From DTHT01 sp037444625 (lineage in GTDB: Bacteria > Acidobacteriota > Terriglobia > Bryobacterales > Bryobacteraceae): DNA of 64,000 nucleotides. This document shows, piece by piece, positions 39,672-49,292 of the stretch. The translations under genes and the position numbers were made by a program. A model generated the notes under the pieces. The model was not told where the DNA came from, ran no database searches, and saw only the letters and a program-made list of their open reading frames with translations. How positions within the stretch are numbered: the stretch's first letter is position 1; the number at the start of each line of letters is the position of its first letter. The stretch spans positions 1 to 64,000 of the forward strand of contig JBBIMA010000003.1 in the NCBI GenBank assembly GCA_037444625.1. Direction: 5' to 3'.

Positions 39672-40907
39672 ATGCGACGAAGCGCGATCCTCGGGTTGCT
39701 CTGTACTGCCTGGTTGCCCCGTCCCGCTCCTCCGGCGCCTCCCCCGGCGGCCCCCGAACCCGTCGTGGCCGCGCAGCGACCGCGGGCCGAATGGCCCCTG
39801 CCGGTGGCCGAACCCAAGAAGAAGAAGAAACGCGAGGAAGAGATCACGCAGGTTCTGGAACTGCCCAAGGAGCCCCCCGCCACGGTCGTCGCCGACAGCC
39901 GGCGCCTCAGCTTCCACGTCGCGCCCCTGACGGGCCAGGGCTTGCTCTCGCAGCAGGTGCGGGAAGCCTTGCGGGCGCTGCTGCGCCAGGTGCGGGGCGC
40001 CTCGATCGTGAAGCTGCGGGCCTTCGTCGCCGGCACGGGCGACCTGCGCCGGGTGCAAGCGGTGGTCAGCGAGAGCTTCACCGAGCGCCGCCAGCCGCTG
40101 CCGGTGTTGAGCGTGGTGCAGGTGGGCGCCTTGCCGCTGGTCGGAGCCCAGGTGGCCCTGGAGGCGGCGGCGGTCGAGCGGAGGACGGTCAATCCGCACG
40201 GGCTGGCCTTCATCTCGGGGCAGGCCGCGACGGCGGCGGATCCGCTGGCCGCGGTGGGGCCGCTGCTGGAGCGATCGCTGAGCGGTTTACGGGCGGCCGC
40301 TCGGGCGGCGGGGGCGAGCGAGGACCACGTGTTGAAGGTGACCTGCTTCGTTTCCTCCCTGGAGGACGCTCCGCACCTGCGCCAGCGCCTGGCGGCCGAG
40401 TTCCCCCGGGCCGCCTTGAATCTGCTCCAGCCCCAGCGGGCTCCGGCCCGCGGCCTGGCCGAATGCGAGGCGGTGGCGCGCCTGAGTGCCGCCCCCGCGC
40501 GCGCCCTGACGTTGTTGAATCCGCCCGGACTGCCGCAGTCGCCCTTCTTTTCCCAGATCGCCCTGGTCGGCCCCGCCCGCCTGGCCTTGACCGGCGCCCA
40601 GTTGGGCTTCCGCTACGGCGAGGACGACGCCCGCCTGGCCTTCCAGCGCCTCGGCCGCACCCTGCAAGAAGCGGGCGCCTCCTTTCAGGGGGTTGCCGTC
40701 TCCCATGTCTATCCGCTCTCGGCCGCGCTGGGCGAGATGATCCGCCGCGTGCGCGCCGAGTTCTACAGCCCGCAAGCCCCGCCTGCCTCGACCATGCTGC
40801 CTTTCGAGGGCCTGCCTTCCCTGGATGCCTCCTTCGGAGTGGACGTCATCGCGGTGCTGCCGGAGGCCCCGGCCGCCGGCGCGCAAGGCGCAGCCGATCT
40901 CCGATAG
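39672..40907 (+). CDS. Exported protein with three Rid/YjgF-like domains
   Basis: This 411-residue protein has an N-terminal hydrophobic signal, a Pro-rich and Lys-rich linker (KKKKKREEE, about 50-58), then three successive segments resembling Rid/YjgF domains (about 75-185, 190-275 and 285-405). They carry alternating helix and strand patterns, for example RAAARAAGASEDHVLKVTCF and LGRTLQEAGASFQGVAVSHV. Rid proteins usually deaminate reactive enamines in the cytoplasm, and the catalytic Arg is not clearly conserved in these copies. The combination of export and triplication is unusual. A TAAAAT patch at 39651-39656 could be a -10. It is followed 27 bases later by kdgK. Confidence 0.6.
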   Translation: MRRSAILGLLCTAWLPRPAPPAPPPAAPEPVVAAQRPRAEWPLPVAEPKKKKKREEEITQVLELPKEPPATVVADSRRLSFHVAPLTGQGLLSQQVREALRALLRQVRGASIVKLRAFVAGTGDLRRVQAVVSESFTERRQPLPVLSVVQVGALPLVGAQVALEAAAVERRTVNPHGLAFISGQAATAADPLAAVGPLLERSLSGLRAAARAAGASEDHVLKVTCFVSSLEDAPHLRQRLAAEFPRAALNLLQPQRAPARGLAECEAVARLSAAPARALTLLNPPGLPQSPFFSQIALVGPARLALTGAQLGFRYGEDDARLAFQRLGRTLQEAGASFQGVAVSHVYPLSAALGEMIRRVRAEFYSPQAPPASTMLPFEGLPSLDASFGVDVIAVLPEAPAAGAQGAADLR

Positions 40908-40934
40908 GCTATCTTCGATAGGGAGTCTTCCATC

Positions 40935-41969
40935 ATGCCTGATACCGTGGTGACCTTCGGCGAGATCATGCTGCGGCTGGCGCCGCCGGGCTTCCAGCGC
41001 TTCCTGCAATCGCCCGTGCTGGAAGCCACCTTCGGCGGGGGGGAAGCCAACGTGGCGGTAGCCCTGGCGGGCTTCGGCCTGCCGGCGCGGTACGTCACCG
41101 TGCTGCCGCCCAAACATCCCATCGCGGACGCCGCCGTCGCTCAGTTGCGCGGCTTGGGCGTAGACACCTCGAAGATCGTGCGGGCGCCCGGGCGCATGGG
41201 CGTCTATTACGTGGAGAGCGGAGCCAATCAGCGGCCCTCCAAGGTGGTTTACGACCGGGATTCCAGCGCCATCGCCCTGGCCCGGCCGGGCGTCATCGCC
41301 TGGGAGGACGCCCTGGAGGGCGCGGGCTGGTTCCATATCACCGGCATCACGCCGGCCATCAGCCAGGGCGCCGCCGAGCTGGCTCTGGAGAGCGTGAGGG
41401 CGGCCCGCCGCAAGGGCTTGACGGTTTCCTGCGACCTGAACTTTCGCAAGAACCTATGGCGCTGGGGCAAGCCGGCTCCCGAGGTGATGCGCGAGCTGTT
41501 CCGCCAGGCCGACGTGGGCATCGCCAACGAGGAGGACGTGCAGATGTCGCTGGGCATCCCGGCCGAGGTGGACGTGCACTCGGGCCGCCTGGACCCGGCG
41601 CAATACCGCCGGCTCACCGAGCGGGTGCTCGAGGAATTCGACAACCTGAAGCTGATGGCGATCACCCTGCGGGAGTCGCACAGCGCCTCGCACAACGGCT
41701 GGTCGGCCTGCCTGAACGACCGGCGCGAGTTTTTGACCAGCCGCCACTACGAGATCACCCACATCGTGGACCGGGTGGGCGCGGGGGATTGCTTCGCGGG
41801 CGGCCTGATCTACGGCCTGCTGAAGCTGGCCGGCCACCAGGAGGCGCTGGAGTTCGCCGTGGCGGCCTCCTGCCTGAAGCACTCCGTGCCGGGCGACTTC
41901 AGTCGCCTGAGCGTCGAGGAGGTCCAGGCCTTGCTGAAGGGCGGCGGTTCGGGCCGCGTGCAGCGTTAG
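40935..41969 (+). CDS. kdgK: 2-keto-3-deoxygluconate kinase (PfkB family)
   Basis: This 344-residue sugar kinase phosphorylates 2-keto-3-deoxygluconate to KDPG in hexuronate/Entner-Doudoroff catabolism. PfkB signatures are the N-terminal FGEIMLRL, the glycine pair FGGGEANVAVALAGFG, and the C-terminal VDRVGAGDCFAGGLIYGLL with the catalytic Asp. The family resemblance to KDG kinases is good, including CDLNFRKNLWRWGK. Other PfkB sugar specificities cannot be fully excluded. A GGGAG site lies 9 bases before the ATG. The gene is 27 bases downstream of the Rid-domain gene and ends 12 bases from the convergent epimerase. Confidence 0.82.
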   Translation: MPDTVVTFGEIMLRLAPPGFQRFLQSPVLEATFGGGEANVAVALAGFGLPARYVTVLPPKHPIADAAVAQLRGLGVDTSKIVRAPGRMGVYYVESGANQRPSKVVYDRDSSAIALARPGVIAWEDALEGAGWFHITGITPAISQGAAELALESVRAARRKGLTVSCDLNFRKNLWRWGKPAPEVMRELFRQADVGIANEEDVQMSLGIPAEVDVHSGRLDPAQYRRLTERVLEEFDNLKLMAITLRESHSASHNGWSACLNDRREFLTSRHYEITHIVDRVGAGDCFAGGLIYGLLKLAGHQEALEFAVAASCLKHSVPGDFSRLSVEEVQALLKGGGSGRVQR

Positions 41970-41981
41970 TCGGGCCCGCGG

Positions 41982-42935
41982 CTAAGGGCGCTCCAGCAGA
42001 TCGGGATTCTCGATGAGGTAGTCCAGGGTCCGGATCACCGCCTCGCGGATGCTGAGCCGGGGCCGCCAGCCCAGGGCCCGGATGCGGGAGCAGTCCAGGA
42101 AGATAAAGGGATTGTCCCCCACCCAGCCGCGCTCCCCGCCCGAGTAGATCAAGCGCGGGCGCAGGCCCAGCCGCTCGGTGATCCAGCGGATGGAGTCGTT
42201 GACCTCGCAGTATTCGTCCGTGCCCAGGTTGAAGATGTTCACCTTGCCCTGAGCCCGGGCGAGGGCGGCGAGCATGGCCTCCAGGCAATCCTGCACGTAG
42301 AGGTAGGACTTGCGCTGGCGGCCGTCGCCCAGCACGTAGAGTCGCTCGGGATCCCGCCGCAGTTGCTTGTAGAAATCGAACACGTGGCCGTGCGAATAGC
42401 GCTCTCCCAGGATGGAAACGAAGCGGAAGATGTAGGTCTGGAAGCCGAAGCCCTCGGCGTAAGCCTGGATGAAACCCTCGGCGGCGAGTTTCGAGGCGCC
42501 GTAGAGCGAGGTTTGCACCGGGAAGGGACAGTCCTCCGGGGTGGGAAACACGGACGGCTCGCCGTAGATCGAGCCGGTGGAGGCGAAGGCGATGCGGCGG
42601 ACGCCCGCACGGCGCATGGCCTCCAGCACGCGCCAGGTGCCGAGGGTGTTTTGCTCGAGGTCCTTGAAGGGATGCGCGGTGCCGAAGCGCACGTCGGCGT
42701 TGGCCGCCAGGTGGAAGACGACGTCGGCCCCCCGCATGGCCAGCTCGAGGGCCGGCAGGTCCAGCACGTCGCCCCGCACCAGGCGGAAACGGGGCGAGGC
42801 CAGGGCGGCGGCGAGGAAGGCCTCCCGGCCGGTGGAGAAGTTGTCATACCCGGTGACCTGGTGCCCTTCGGCCAACAAGCGATCCACCAGGTTGCTGCCG
42901 ATGAAACCCGCCGCTCCTGTGACAAAGCAATGCAC
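41982..42935 (-). CDS. NAD-dependent sugar-nucleotide epimerase/dehydratase
   Basis: This 317-residue extended short-chain dehydrogenase has the NAD motif VTGAAGFIGSNLVDRLLAEG at its N-terminus and the catalytic triad region with STGSIYG and YGASK (Tyr and Lys). It acts on nucleotide sugars, as GalE/WbpP-type 4-epimerases or dehydratases do, usually for surface polysaccharides. The exact reaction is not defined by the sequence. It is divergent from the TonB receptor gene (115-base spacer) and convergent with kdgK. Confidence 0.88.
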   Translation of the reverse strand: MHCFVTGAAGFIGSNLVDRLLAEGHQVTGYDNFSTGREAFLAAALASPRFRLVRGDVLDLPALELAMRGADVVFHLAANADVRFGTAHPFKDLEQNTLGTWRVLEAMRRAGVRRIAFASTGSIYGEPSVFPTPEDCPFPVQTSLYGASKLAAEGFIQAYAEGFGFQTYIFRFVSILGERYSHGHVFDFYKQLRRDPERLYVLGDGRQRKSYLYVQDCLEAMLAALARAQGKVNIFNLGTDEYCEVNDSIRWITERLGLRPRLIYSGGERGWVGDNPFIFLDCSRIRALGWRPRLSIREAVIRTLDYLIENPDLLERP

Positions 42936-43050
42936 GCCCGCTCTCCGGCCGCTCCAGGCGGCTTGCTTCCATCATACGGGGGATCACCCGGGCCGGCGCC
43001 TCCCGTAGCGCGGGGCGCTCTGTGCTACCATCCGCCCGAGGGGGATTACG

Positions 43051-46000
43051 ATGCGGCTGTTCGTCGCCATAGCGGTTTCACTCTGTTCCGCCTTCGCCCA
43101 GGGAACCACCTCGCGGGTGCTGGGCGTGGTCCAGGATCCCAGCGGGGCGGCGGTGCCCGGCGCCCTGGTGCAGTTGATCAACGAAGGCACGCGGGCGGCC
43201 TTCAGCGCCCGGACGTCGGAATCCGGCGCCTACGCCTTCGAGGCCGTGCAGTCGGGAAGTTACACCATTACGGTCGAGGCGGCGGGCTTCAAGAAGTTCG
43301 TCGCCCGGGGCAACCAGGTGACGATCGGGCAACCCACCACGGTCAACGTCACGTTGGAGGTAGGAGCGCTGGCCGAGCAGATCGAAGTGAGCGCGGCTTA
43401 CGAAGCGGTGCAGACCTCGACCTCGGGCAACATCGGCAACCTCTTCACCGACCGGATGATCCGCGACCTGCCCCTGGTGGGCACGCGCGGGCGCAATCCC
43501 CTGGCGCTGGTGCTGCTCCAGCCGGGCGTGGTCTCGGGGGCCAACACCGGCGGCGGCGTGCACGTCCATGGAGCGCGCGATCGGGCCTGGAACTTCACTC
43601 TGGACGGCATTGACGTCAACGAGACCAGCGCCGGCGGCTCGAACTTCTCGCCGCTACGCAGCAATCCGGATTCGCTGGCCGAGTTCCGCGTGCTGACCTC
43701 CGGCTTCACGGCCGATTACGGGCGCAACAGCGGCGGGCAGGTCAGTATGATCACCCGCTCGGGCTCGAACGAGTTCCACGGCTCGGGCTTCTGGTTCTAC
43801 CGCACGCCCCGGCTGAACGCCAACGAATGGGAGAACAACCTGAACCAGGTGGGCAAGCGCCAGTTCGTGCAGCACATCTGGGGCGGCAGCCTGGGCGGGC
43901 CGATCCTGCCCAACAAGACCTTCTTCTTCGCCAACCTGCAACTGCTGCGCGCCTTGCAGACCGGTCTGGTCAGCCGGACCGTTTACACGGCCGAGGCCCG
44001 CCGGGGCATCCTGCGCTACGTGCGGGGCGGGCGCAACCGCCCGGCCGGGACGCCGGACGCCTCGGTGGACGCCGCCGGCAACGTGTTGCCGGGCGTCAAT
44101 CTGGGCAGTTACAACGTGGCCGCCTCCGATCCGGAACGCTTCGGCCTGGACAAGACCATTCAGGCCCTGCTGGCGCAGACGCCGCTGCCCAACAACTTCA
44201 CCGGGGGCGACGGCTTGAACACCGCGCTGTTCACCTTCACGGCGGCCGAAAAGGAAAAGCAGCACGACGCGGTGGTCAAAATTGACCACATCTTCAACGA
44301 ACGCAACACGCTCTTTGCCCGCCTGGCCTTCGGCCAGCAAAACACCTTCTGCGACAGCGTCAACGGAGGCCAGCCCACCTTCCCGGGCACCCGCTGTCTG
44401 GTGGACACCTACCGCACGCCCAGCAACCTGGCCGCCAACTGGCGGTGGAACCCGGCGCCCAGCATCACCAACGAGCTGGTGTTCGGCTTCAACCGTTTCA
44501 CCTTCGACTTCCGCATGCCCCAAGCCGACCTGGCGAAGGTCACCCTGTACGGGCCGGTGGCGCTCGACACCGAGTACAGCTTCGGCAACAAGCGCCGCCT
44601 GCACACCTGGCAGGCGGTGGACAATTTCGCCTGGTTCCGCGGCTCCCACGCCCTGAAATTCGGGACCAACCTCCGCTGGCAGCAGCACGTGGACGTACGC
44701 GGCTCGATCGCCGGGCAGAATGCCACCCAGGCGATCAATTTCTCGACCGCTGTCAACACGGTGGACCCGGCCACCTTCGGCCTGCCGCCGGACCTCAACG
44801 TCACCTTCGACCGGCCCGCCTTCCAGAGCCACATCAACTTCCTGCTGGGACGGGTGGGCAACCTGACCCGCGGCTTCCCCTCCAAGGGCGATCAGTTCGT
44901 CGAAGGTCTGTACGAGTTCGACGCCCGCTATCCCGAGTACGACTTTTACGCCCAGGACACCTGGAAGTTGCGCCGCAACCTGACGCTGGATCTGGGCCTG
45001 CGCTGGGAGGTCAAATTGGCCCCGCGCAATCCCGACGATCGCATCACGCGACCCGATCAGCTCGTGCAGGCCGGGGCGCCCCCGACAACCTCCTTGCGCT
45101 GGGTCAAAGGCAAGCTCTTCGGCGATTCCTGGCGCAACTTCGGTCCCTCCCTGGGCCTGGCCTGGGACCCCACGGGGCGAGGCAAGACGTCGCTGCGCGT
45201 CAATTACCGCGCGGCTTACGACCGGCTGAATACCTTCGTGCTCTCCTCCTCGATTTTCCAGAGCCTGCCCGGGCAGACCCAAGGCGTCAACGACACCAGC
45301 TTCGGCCAGGCGGGAGGCCGGCTGGCCGCCCTGCCCCGCCTGAAACCGCCTTCCGTCAAACCGAGCGAGCTGGCCCAGCCGGCGCCCTTCTCGAGCAACT
45401 TGATCACGGTGGTGGACCCGGATTTCAAGATGCCCACCACGCACATGTGGAGTCTCTCGATCCAGCGCGAGGTCGCTCCCCGCACCGTCCTGGACGTCAG
45501 CTACCTCGGCCGGCGGGCCTACCACCTGTTCGGCGCCTACGACGCCAACCAGGCCGAGATCTTCCGCAACGGTTTCCTGGAGGCATTCCGCATCGTCAAG
45601 GCGGGCGGGGAGTCCGATCTGATGAACCGGCTGCTGCGCGCCGATTCGCGCCTGCGGGCGGGGGAGACCGGCTCGCAGATGGTGCGCCGCCTGTACGCCT
45701 CGACCCTGGATCTGAACTCGGTGGCGGCCCTGGCGGCTTCCATCGCCACCCGCTTGCAGGGAACGCCCGCCCGCTCGGTGACCGATCTCTCGGGCGCGGG
45801 ACCCTTCTTTTTCATCCCCTTCCCGCAGTTCGGCGGCCGCATGCGCGTGATTGACTCCAACGATTTCTCCACCTATCACGCCCTGGAGATCCAACTGGAA
45901 CGCCGTTTCTCCTCGGGGCTGAGTTACCAGCTCAGTTACACTTGGGCCAAGTCGCTCGACACCCGCTCTTACGATCCGGCTTTCACCGTGGTCTCCACGG

Positions 46001-46647
46001 CCAACGCCCAGTCAGCCTCCTCGACGCCTTTCGATATTTACAACCGCAGGCTCAACTACGCGCGCTCGGACTTCGACCGCGCGCACGCCCTGCAATCCAA
46101 CTGGACCTGGGAAGTGCCGGTGGGCAAGACCCGCCGCTGGGGCGCCGGGATGCCGGCCTTCTTGGACGCGCTGGCGGGCGGCTGGCAGGCCACCGGCTAT
46201 CTGCGCCTGACCGGCGGCCGGCCCTTCACGGTTTACTCGGGAGCCTACACCTTCGGCAGCGTGCAGCAATCCCCGGCCAACTGCTCGGGCTGCGATCGCG
46301 GCATGGGGCGGCTCTTCGACGATCCGGCCTCCGGCCTGAAGTGGTACCTCAATGAGAGCGAGCGGGCCCGCTTCTCTCTGCCCGCCCCGGGCGAGATGGG
46401 CAACACGGGGCGCAACTTCCTGGAAGGCCCGGGATTCTTCAACCTGGATCTGGCCGTGCTGAAGCGCTTCGGCTTGGGCCGGGAGGGCTTCCAACTCGAG
46501 GTGCGGGGCGATTTCACCAACCTGACCAACTCCCCCTCGTTCGGCTTCCCCACCGCCACCATCACCTCGACGATTTTCGGCCGGGTACGGGACAGCGTGG
46601 TCAGCGGCTCGCGCAAGATTCAGTTGGGGGCCAAGGTGTATTTCTGA
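43051..46647 (+). CDS. TonB-dependent receptor with carboxypeptidase-regulatory domain (Oar-like)
   Basis: This 1198-residue outer membrane protein has a signal peptide (cut after about residue 17), a carboxypeptidase-regulatory-like Ig domain (about 20-100, GVVQDPSGAAVPGALVQLI), and a plug (about 105-230, DGIDVNETSAGG). A large beta-barrel follows, ending in an aromatic residue (GAKVYF). Large Oar-like receptors of this design are a hallmark of Acidobacteria and probably import oligosaccharides or other bulky substrates. The ATG is preceded by GAGGGGG. It stands alone, without a SusD partner, and is followed 10 bases after its stop by a GC hairpin. Confidence 0.92.
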   Translation: MRLFVAIAVSLCSAFAQGTTSRVLGVVQDPSGAAVPGALVQLINEGTRAAFSARTSESGAYAFEAVQSGSYTITVEAAGFKKFVARGNQVTIGQPTTVNVTLEVGALAEQIEVSAAYEAVQTSTSGNIGNLFTDRMIRDLPLVGTRGRNPLALVLLQPGVVSGANTGGGVHVHGARDRAWNFTLDGIDVNETSAGGSNFSPLRSNPDSLAEFRVLTSGFTADYGRNSGGQVSMITRSGSNEFHGSGFWFYRTPRLNANEWENNLNQVGKRQFVQHIWGGSLGGPILPNKTFFFANLQLLRALQTGLVSRTVYTAEARRGILRYVRGGRNRPAGTPDASVDAAGNVLPGVNLGSYNVAASDPERFGLDKTIQALLAQTPLPNNFTGGDGLNTALFTFTAAEKEKQHDAVVKIDHIFNERNTLFARLAFGQQNTFCDSVNGGQPTFPGTRCLVDTYRTPSNLAANWRWNPAPSITNELVFGFNRFTFDFRMPQADLAKVTLYGPVALDTEYSFGNKRRLHTWQAVDNFAWFRGSHALKFGTNLRWQQHVDVRGSIAGQNATQAINFSTAVNTVDPATFGLPPDLNVTFDRPAFQSHINFLLGRVGNLTRGFPSKGDQFVEGLYEFDARYPEYDFYAQDTWKLRRNLTLDLGLRWEVKLAPRNPDDRITRPDQLVQAGAPPTTSLRWVKGKLFGDSWRNFGPSLGLAWDPTGRGKTSLRVNYRAAYDRLNTFVLSSSIFQSLPGQTQGVNDTSFGQAGGRLAALPRLKPPSVKPSELAQPAPFSSNLITVVDPDFKMPTTHMWSLSIQREVAPRTVLDVSYLGRRAYHLFGAYDANQAEIFRNGFLEAFRIVKAGGESDLMNRLLRADSRLRAGETGSQMVRRLYASTLDLNSVAALAASIATRLQGTPARSVTDLSGAGPFFFIPFPQFGGRMRVIDSNDFSTYHALEIQLERRFSSGLSYQLSYTWAKSLDTRSYDPAFTVVSTANAQSASSTPFDIYNRRLNYARSDFDRAHALQSNWTWEVPVGKTRRWGAGMPAFLDALAGGWQATGYLRLTGGRPFTVYSGAYTFGSVQQSPANCSGCDRGMGRLFDDPASGLKWYLNESERARFSLPAPGEMGNTGRNFLEGPGFFNLDLAVLKRFGLGREGFQLEVRGDFTNLTNSPSFGFPTATITSTIFGRVRDSVVSGSRKIQLGAKVYF

Positions 46648-46657
46648 TTTCCCGGGC

Positions 46658-46677
46658 CGGCCGCGCCGCTGCGGCCG
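46658..46677. terminator. Hairpin between the TonB receptor and the convergent Nramp gene
   Basis: CGGCCGC and GCGGCCG form a 7-bp stem with a 6-base loop, 10 bases after the receptor stop codon in an 84-base convergent gap. There is no T-tract, so it may be a weak or factor-assisted bidirectional terminator. Confidence 0.4.
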
Positions 46678-46731
46678 CCCGGCGCCAACCGAGGGCCCGT
46701 GAACAGGAGCCGGGAAGGGCCGGCGCCTGCC

Positions 46732-47973
46732 TCACGCCATCATGTCGCGCAAGGTGATGCCCACCAGCGCCAGGGTCAGCCCGATCAGGATCACTACCGC
46801 CAGCCAGGCGACGGCGTTCTGGGAGCGCGAGTTGACCCAGCGCCCCATCAGCTCCCGCTTGTTCACCAGCAGGACCATGAAGATCAGAACCAGGGGCAGC
46901 AGCACGCCGTTGAGCACCTGCGAGAGCAGGATCATGCGCACCAGCGGGAAGCCGGGAATCAGAATCACGCCCGCGCCCAGCACGATCAGCAGAGTGTACA
47001 GCCAGTAGAAGATGGGCGCCTCGCGAAAGCCCTTGTTCACCCCGGCCTCGAAGCCCAGGCCCTCGCAGACCGAGTAGGCGGTGGACAGGGGCAGGATCGA
47101 AGCGGCGAACATCGAGGCGTTGAACAGCCCGGCGCTGAACAGCAGGAAGGCGTAGCGGCCGAAGGGCCGGAGGGCCTGGGCGGCGTGGGCCGCGTCCTCG
47201 ATGTCGCGCGGGCCGTGGGACCAGATCGCTCCCGCGCAGGCCACGATGATGAAGAAAGCGATCACCACCATGGTAATGCAGCCCACGATCACCTCGATGC
47301 GCGACTCGGCGTACTCGCGTTCGCTGATGCCTTTCTCGACCACGGCCGCCTGCAAGTAGAACTGCATCCAGGGGGCGATCGAGGTGCCCACCATGCCGAT
47401 CAGCACCGTGATGTAGGCCGGATCCAGCATCAGGACCGGCTGCACGCTGCCGGCCAGGGCCTGCTCCCAATCCGGCTCGATCAGCAGCGCGGAGACGACG
47501 TAACTGACGTAGAAGACGCAGGCCCCCAGAAAGATCTTCTCCACGCTGCGGTAGGTGCCCTTCACCACCAGCAGCCAGACCAGCAGGGCGGCCAGCGGGA
47601 CCGAGACCGAGCGGGGCACCGAGAACAACTCCAGCGAGCCGGCCACCCCGGCGAAATTGGCCATCACGTTGGTGAAGTTGGTGAGCACCAGCAGGACCAT
47701 CACCAGGAAGGTGATGCGCAGGCCGAACTCTTCACGGATCAGATCGGAGAGACCCTTGCCGGTGACCGCGCCCATCCGGGCGTTCATCTCCTGGGTGACC
47801 ACCAGCAGCACGGCGATCGGGATCAGCGTCCACAGCGACAGATAGCCGAAGCGCGCCCCGGCCTGCGAGTAGGTGAAGATGCCGCCGGCGTCGTTGTCCA
47901 CCATGGCGGTGATGAAGCCGGGGCCGATGACGGTGAAGAATACCGCGATCTGGTGCCGGATCCGCTTCAGCAT
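46732..47973 (-). CDS. Nramp-family transporter, NRMT-like (probable Mg2+)
   Basis: This 413-residue protein has eleven predicted helices and aligns along its length with Nramp/MntH transporters, but the metal site differs. The TM1 motif DPGN reads DAGG (VDNDAGGIFTYSQAG). The TM6 motif MPH reads APW (GTSIAPWMQFYLQ), so the soft-metal methionine is replaced by alanine. Loss of that methionine together with the Asn-to-Gly change matches what I recall of Nramp-related magnesium transporters (NRMTs). It lies 27 bases downstream of a gene for a soluble MgtE-N/CBS protein, supporting Mg2+ homeostasis. Manganese transport cannot be excluded by sequence alone. Confidence 0.82.
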   Translation of the reverse strand: MLKRIRHQIAVFFTVIGPGFITAMVDNDAGGIFTYSQAGARFGYLSLWTLIPIAVLLVVTQEMNARMGAVTGKGLSDLIREEFGLRITFLVMVLLVLTNFTNVMANFAGVAGSLELFSVPRSVSVPLAALLVWLLVVKGTYRSVEKIFLGACVFYVSYVVSALLIEPDWEQALAGSVQPVLMLDPAYITVLIGMVGTSIAPWMQFYLQAAVVEKGISEREYAESRIEVIVGCITMVVIAFFIIVACAGAIWSHGPRDIEDAAHAAQALRPFGRYAFLLFSAGLFNASMFAASILPLSTAYSVCEGLGFEAGVNKGFREAPIFYWLYTLLIVLGAGVILIPGFPLVRMILLSQVLNGVLLPLVLIFMVLLVNKRELMGRWVNSRSQNAVAWLAVVILIGLTLALVGITLRDMMA

Positions 47974-48000
47974 GGGCCTCGCCGTCCATAAGCCCCTCGC

Positions 48001-49239
48001 TCAGTCGTGCCGCAGCACGGAGATGACGTCGTCGGCGGTGATCACGCCGGCCAGCCGGCCCTCCTCATCCACCACCGGGAGATTCAGCAAATTATACTTG
48101 TCGAACAACTCCGTCACCCGCTCGCGCCGCTCGCGGGCCCGCACCGCGATCAGGGTGGGCGCGGCCAGCTCCCGCAAGGCGGCCGAGGGCGGGGCGACGA
48201 AGAGTCTTCCCAGGGGCACCGCCCCCTTCAGCACACCCTGGGCGTCAATCAAGAACAGCGTGCTGAGGCTTTCCAGCAGCTCCTCGTTCCCCTTGAGGGC
48301 GTCCACCGCGTCGGCCGCCGTGGCGCTCTCGTGCAGGGCCACGTACTCGGTGTTCATCAGGCCGCCCGCGCTGTCCTCGGGAAAATCCAGCAGCTCGCGG
48401 ACTTCGGCCTTGGGCTGGGCGTCCATCTCCTCGAGGATCTCGCGCGAGGTCTCCTCCTCCAGCTCGGCCAGCGCGTCGGCCGCCTCGTCGGGCGCCATTT
48501 CCTCGACGATCTCGGCCGCCTTTTCGGCCTCCAGCGATTCCAGGATCGAGGCTTGCATCTTGGGATCCACTTCCGAGAGAGTGTCGGCGGCCACTTCGCT
48601 GTCAATGGACTCGATGATGGATTCGCGCTCCTCCGGGCCCAGTTCCTCGACGATGTCGGCCAGGTCCGCCGGGTGCAGCTTCTCCAGCATCGAATAGGAA
48701 ATGTTCAGCCGCAGCCGGCGCAGCGGATCGGGCTCGACGATGTTGCAGTGCTCCCAGCGGATCGAATTGGGCGCGATGGGGCGCTGGAGGCGGCGGATCC
48801 AGCGCGGCGGCAGCACGCCTTGCAACAGGCGGCGCAGGATGCTGCGCAGGCCGACGTCCACTTCCAGCACGCGCAGCACTTCGGCTTCGCCCTCCCGGCG
48901 GATCTCGAAGGTCACGTCGTTGACCCGCACCACCTTGCGCCCGTCCACGTCAATGATCTGCTGGTCGAGCAGATCCCGGCCGATGCGCAGCATGTACTCG
49001 TCGTCGTGGTAGGGGGTCAGCCGCTCGTCCTGAAGATGGATGCCGTCCAGGCTGATCGAACGGATCTGGTCGTAGCGCACCGTCAGCCAGGCCCAACCGC
49101 CGCCCACCAGGTAGCGGTCCAGCCGGGAGGAGTCAATCAGGGGAACCAAGGCGGCGTCGGCCACCCGGCCGATCCTGCGCCCGCGCAGGTCGTAGACCTT
49201 GAGGCCCACCAGTTCGGTGAAGAAGACCAGCTCCGCCAT
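48001..49239 (-). CDS. Soluble PRC-barrel / MgtE-N / CBS protein
   Basis: This 412-residue protein has two PRC-barrel-like beta domains (about 1-150, GLKVYDLRGRRIGRV and QIIDVDGRKVVRVNDV). An MgtE N-terminal superhelix follows (about 180-290), with many acidic residues, and a CBS pair (about 295-412, LLNLPVVDEEGRLAGVITADD). These are the cytoplasmic Mg2+-sensing modules of the MgtE channel, but the membrane domain is absent. The gene immediately precedes the Nramp-like transporter. I infer that it gates or regulates that transporter in place of an MgtE pore. The ATG has no ribosome-binding site; its leader can form a long-range stem ending at the start codon. Confidence 0.85.
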   Translation of the reverse strand: MAELVFFTELVGLKVYDLRGRRIGRVADAALVPLIDSSRLDRYLVGGGWAWLTVRYDQIRSISLDGIHLQDERLTPYHDDEYMLRIGRDLLDQQIIDVDGRKVVRVNDVTFEIRREGEAEVLRVLEVDVGLRSILRRLLQGVLPPRWIRRLQRPIAPNSIRWEHCNIVEPDPLRRLRLNISYSMLEKLHPADLADIVEELGPEERESIIESIDSEVAADTLSEVDPKMQASILESLEAEKAAEIVEEMAPDEAADALAELEEETSREILEEMDAQPKAEVRELLDFPEDSAGGLMNTEYVALHESATAADAVDALKGNEELLESLSTLFLIDAQGVLKGAVPLGRLFVAPPSAALRELAAPTLIAVRARERRERVTELFDKYNLLNLPVVDEEGRLAGVITADDVISVLRHD

Positions 49240-49292
49240 CGAAAAATGTCCGAGCCCATCGGGCGTCCCGAGCGCGCCACGGCCATTTTTCG
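49240..49292 (-). promoter_or_regulatory. Structured 5' leader ending at the MgtE-N start codon
   Basis: CATTTTTCG (49284-49292) and CGAAAAATG (49240-49248) are a perfect 9-bp inverted repeat with 35 bases between. On the minus-strand transcript the second arm ends at the base next to the AUG. No Shine-Dalgarno is visible. It could control initiation; a metal-responsive role is speculation. Confidence 0.45.
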
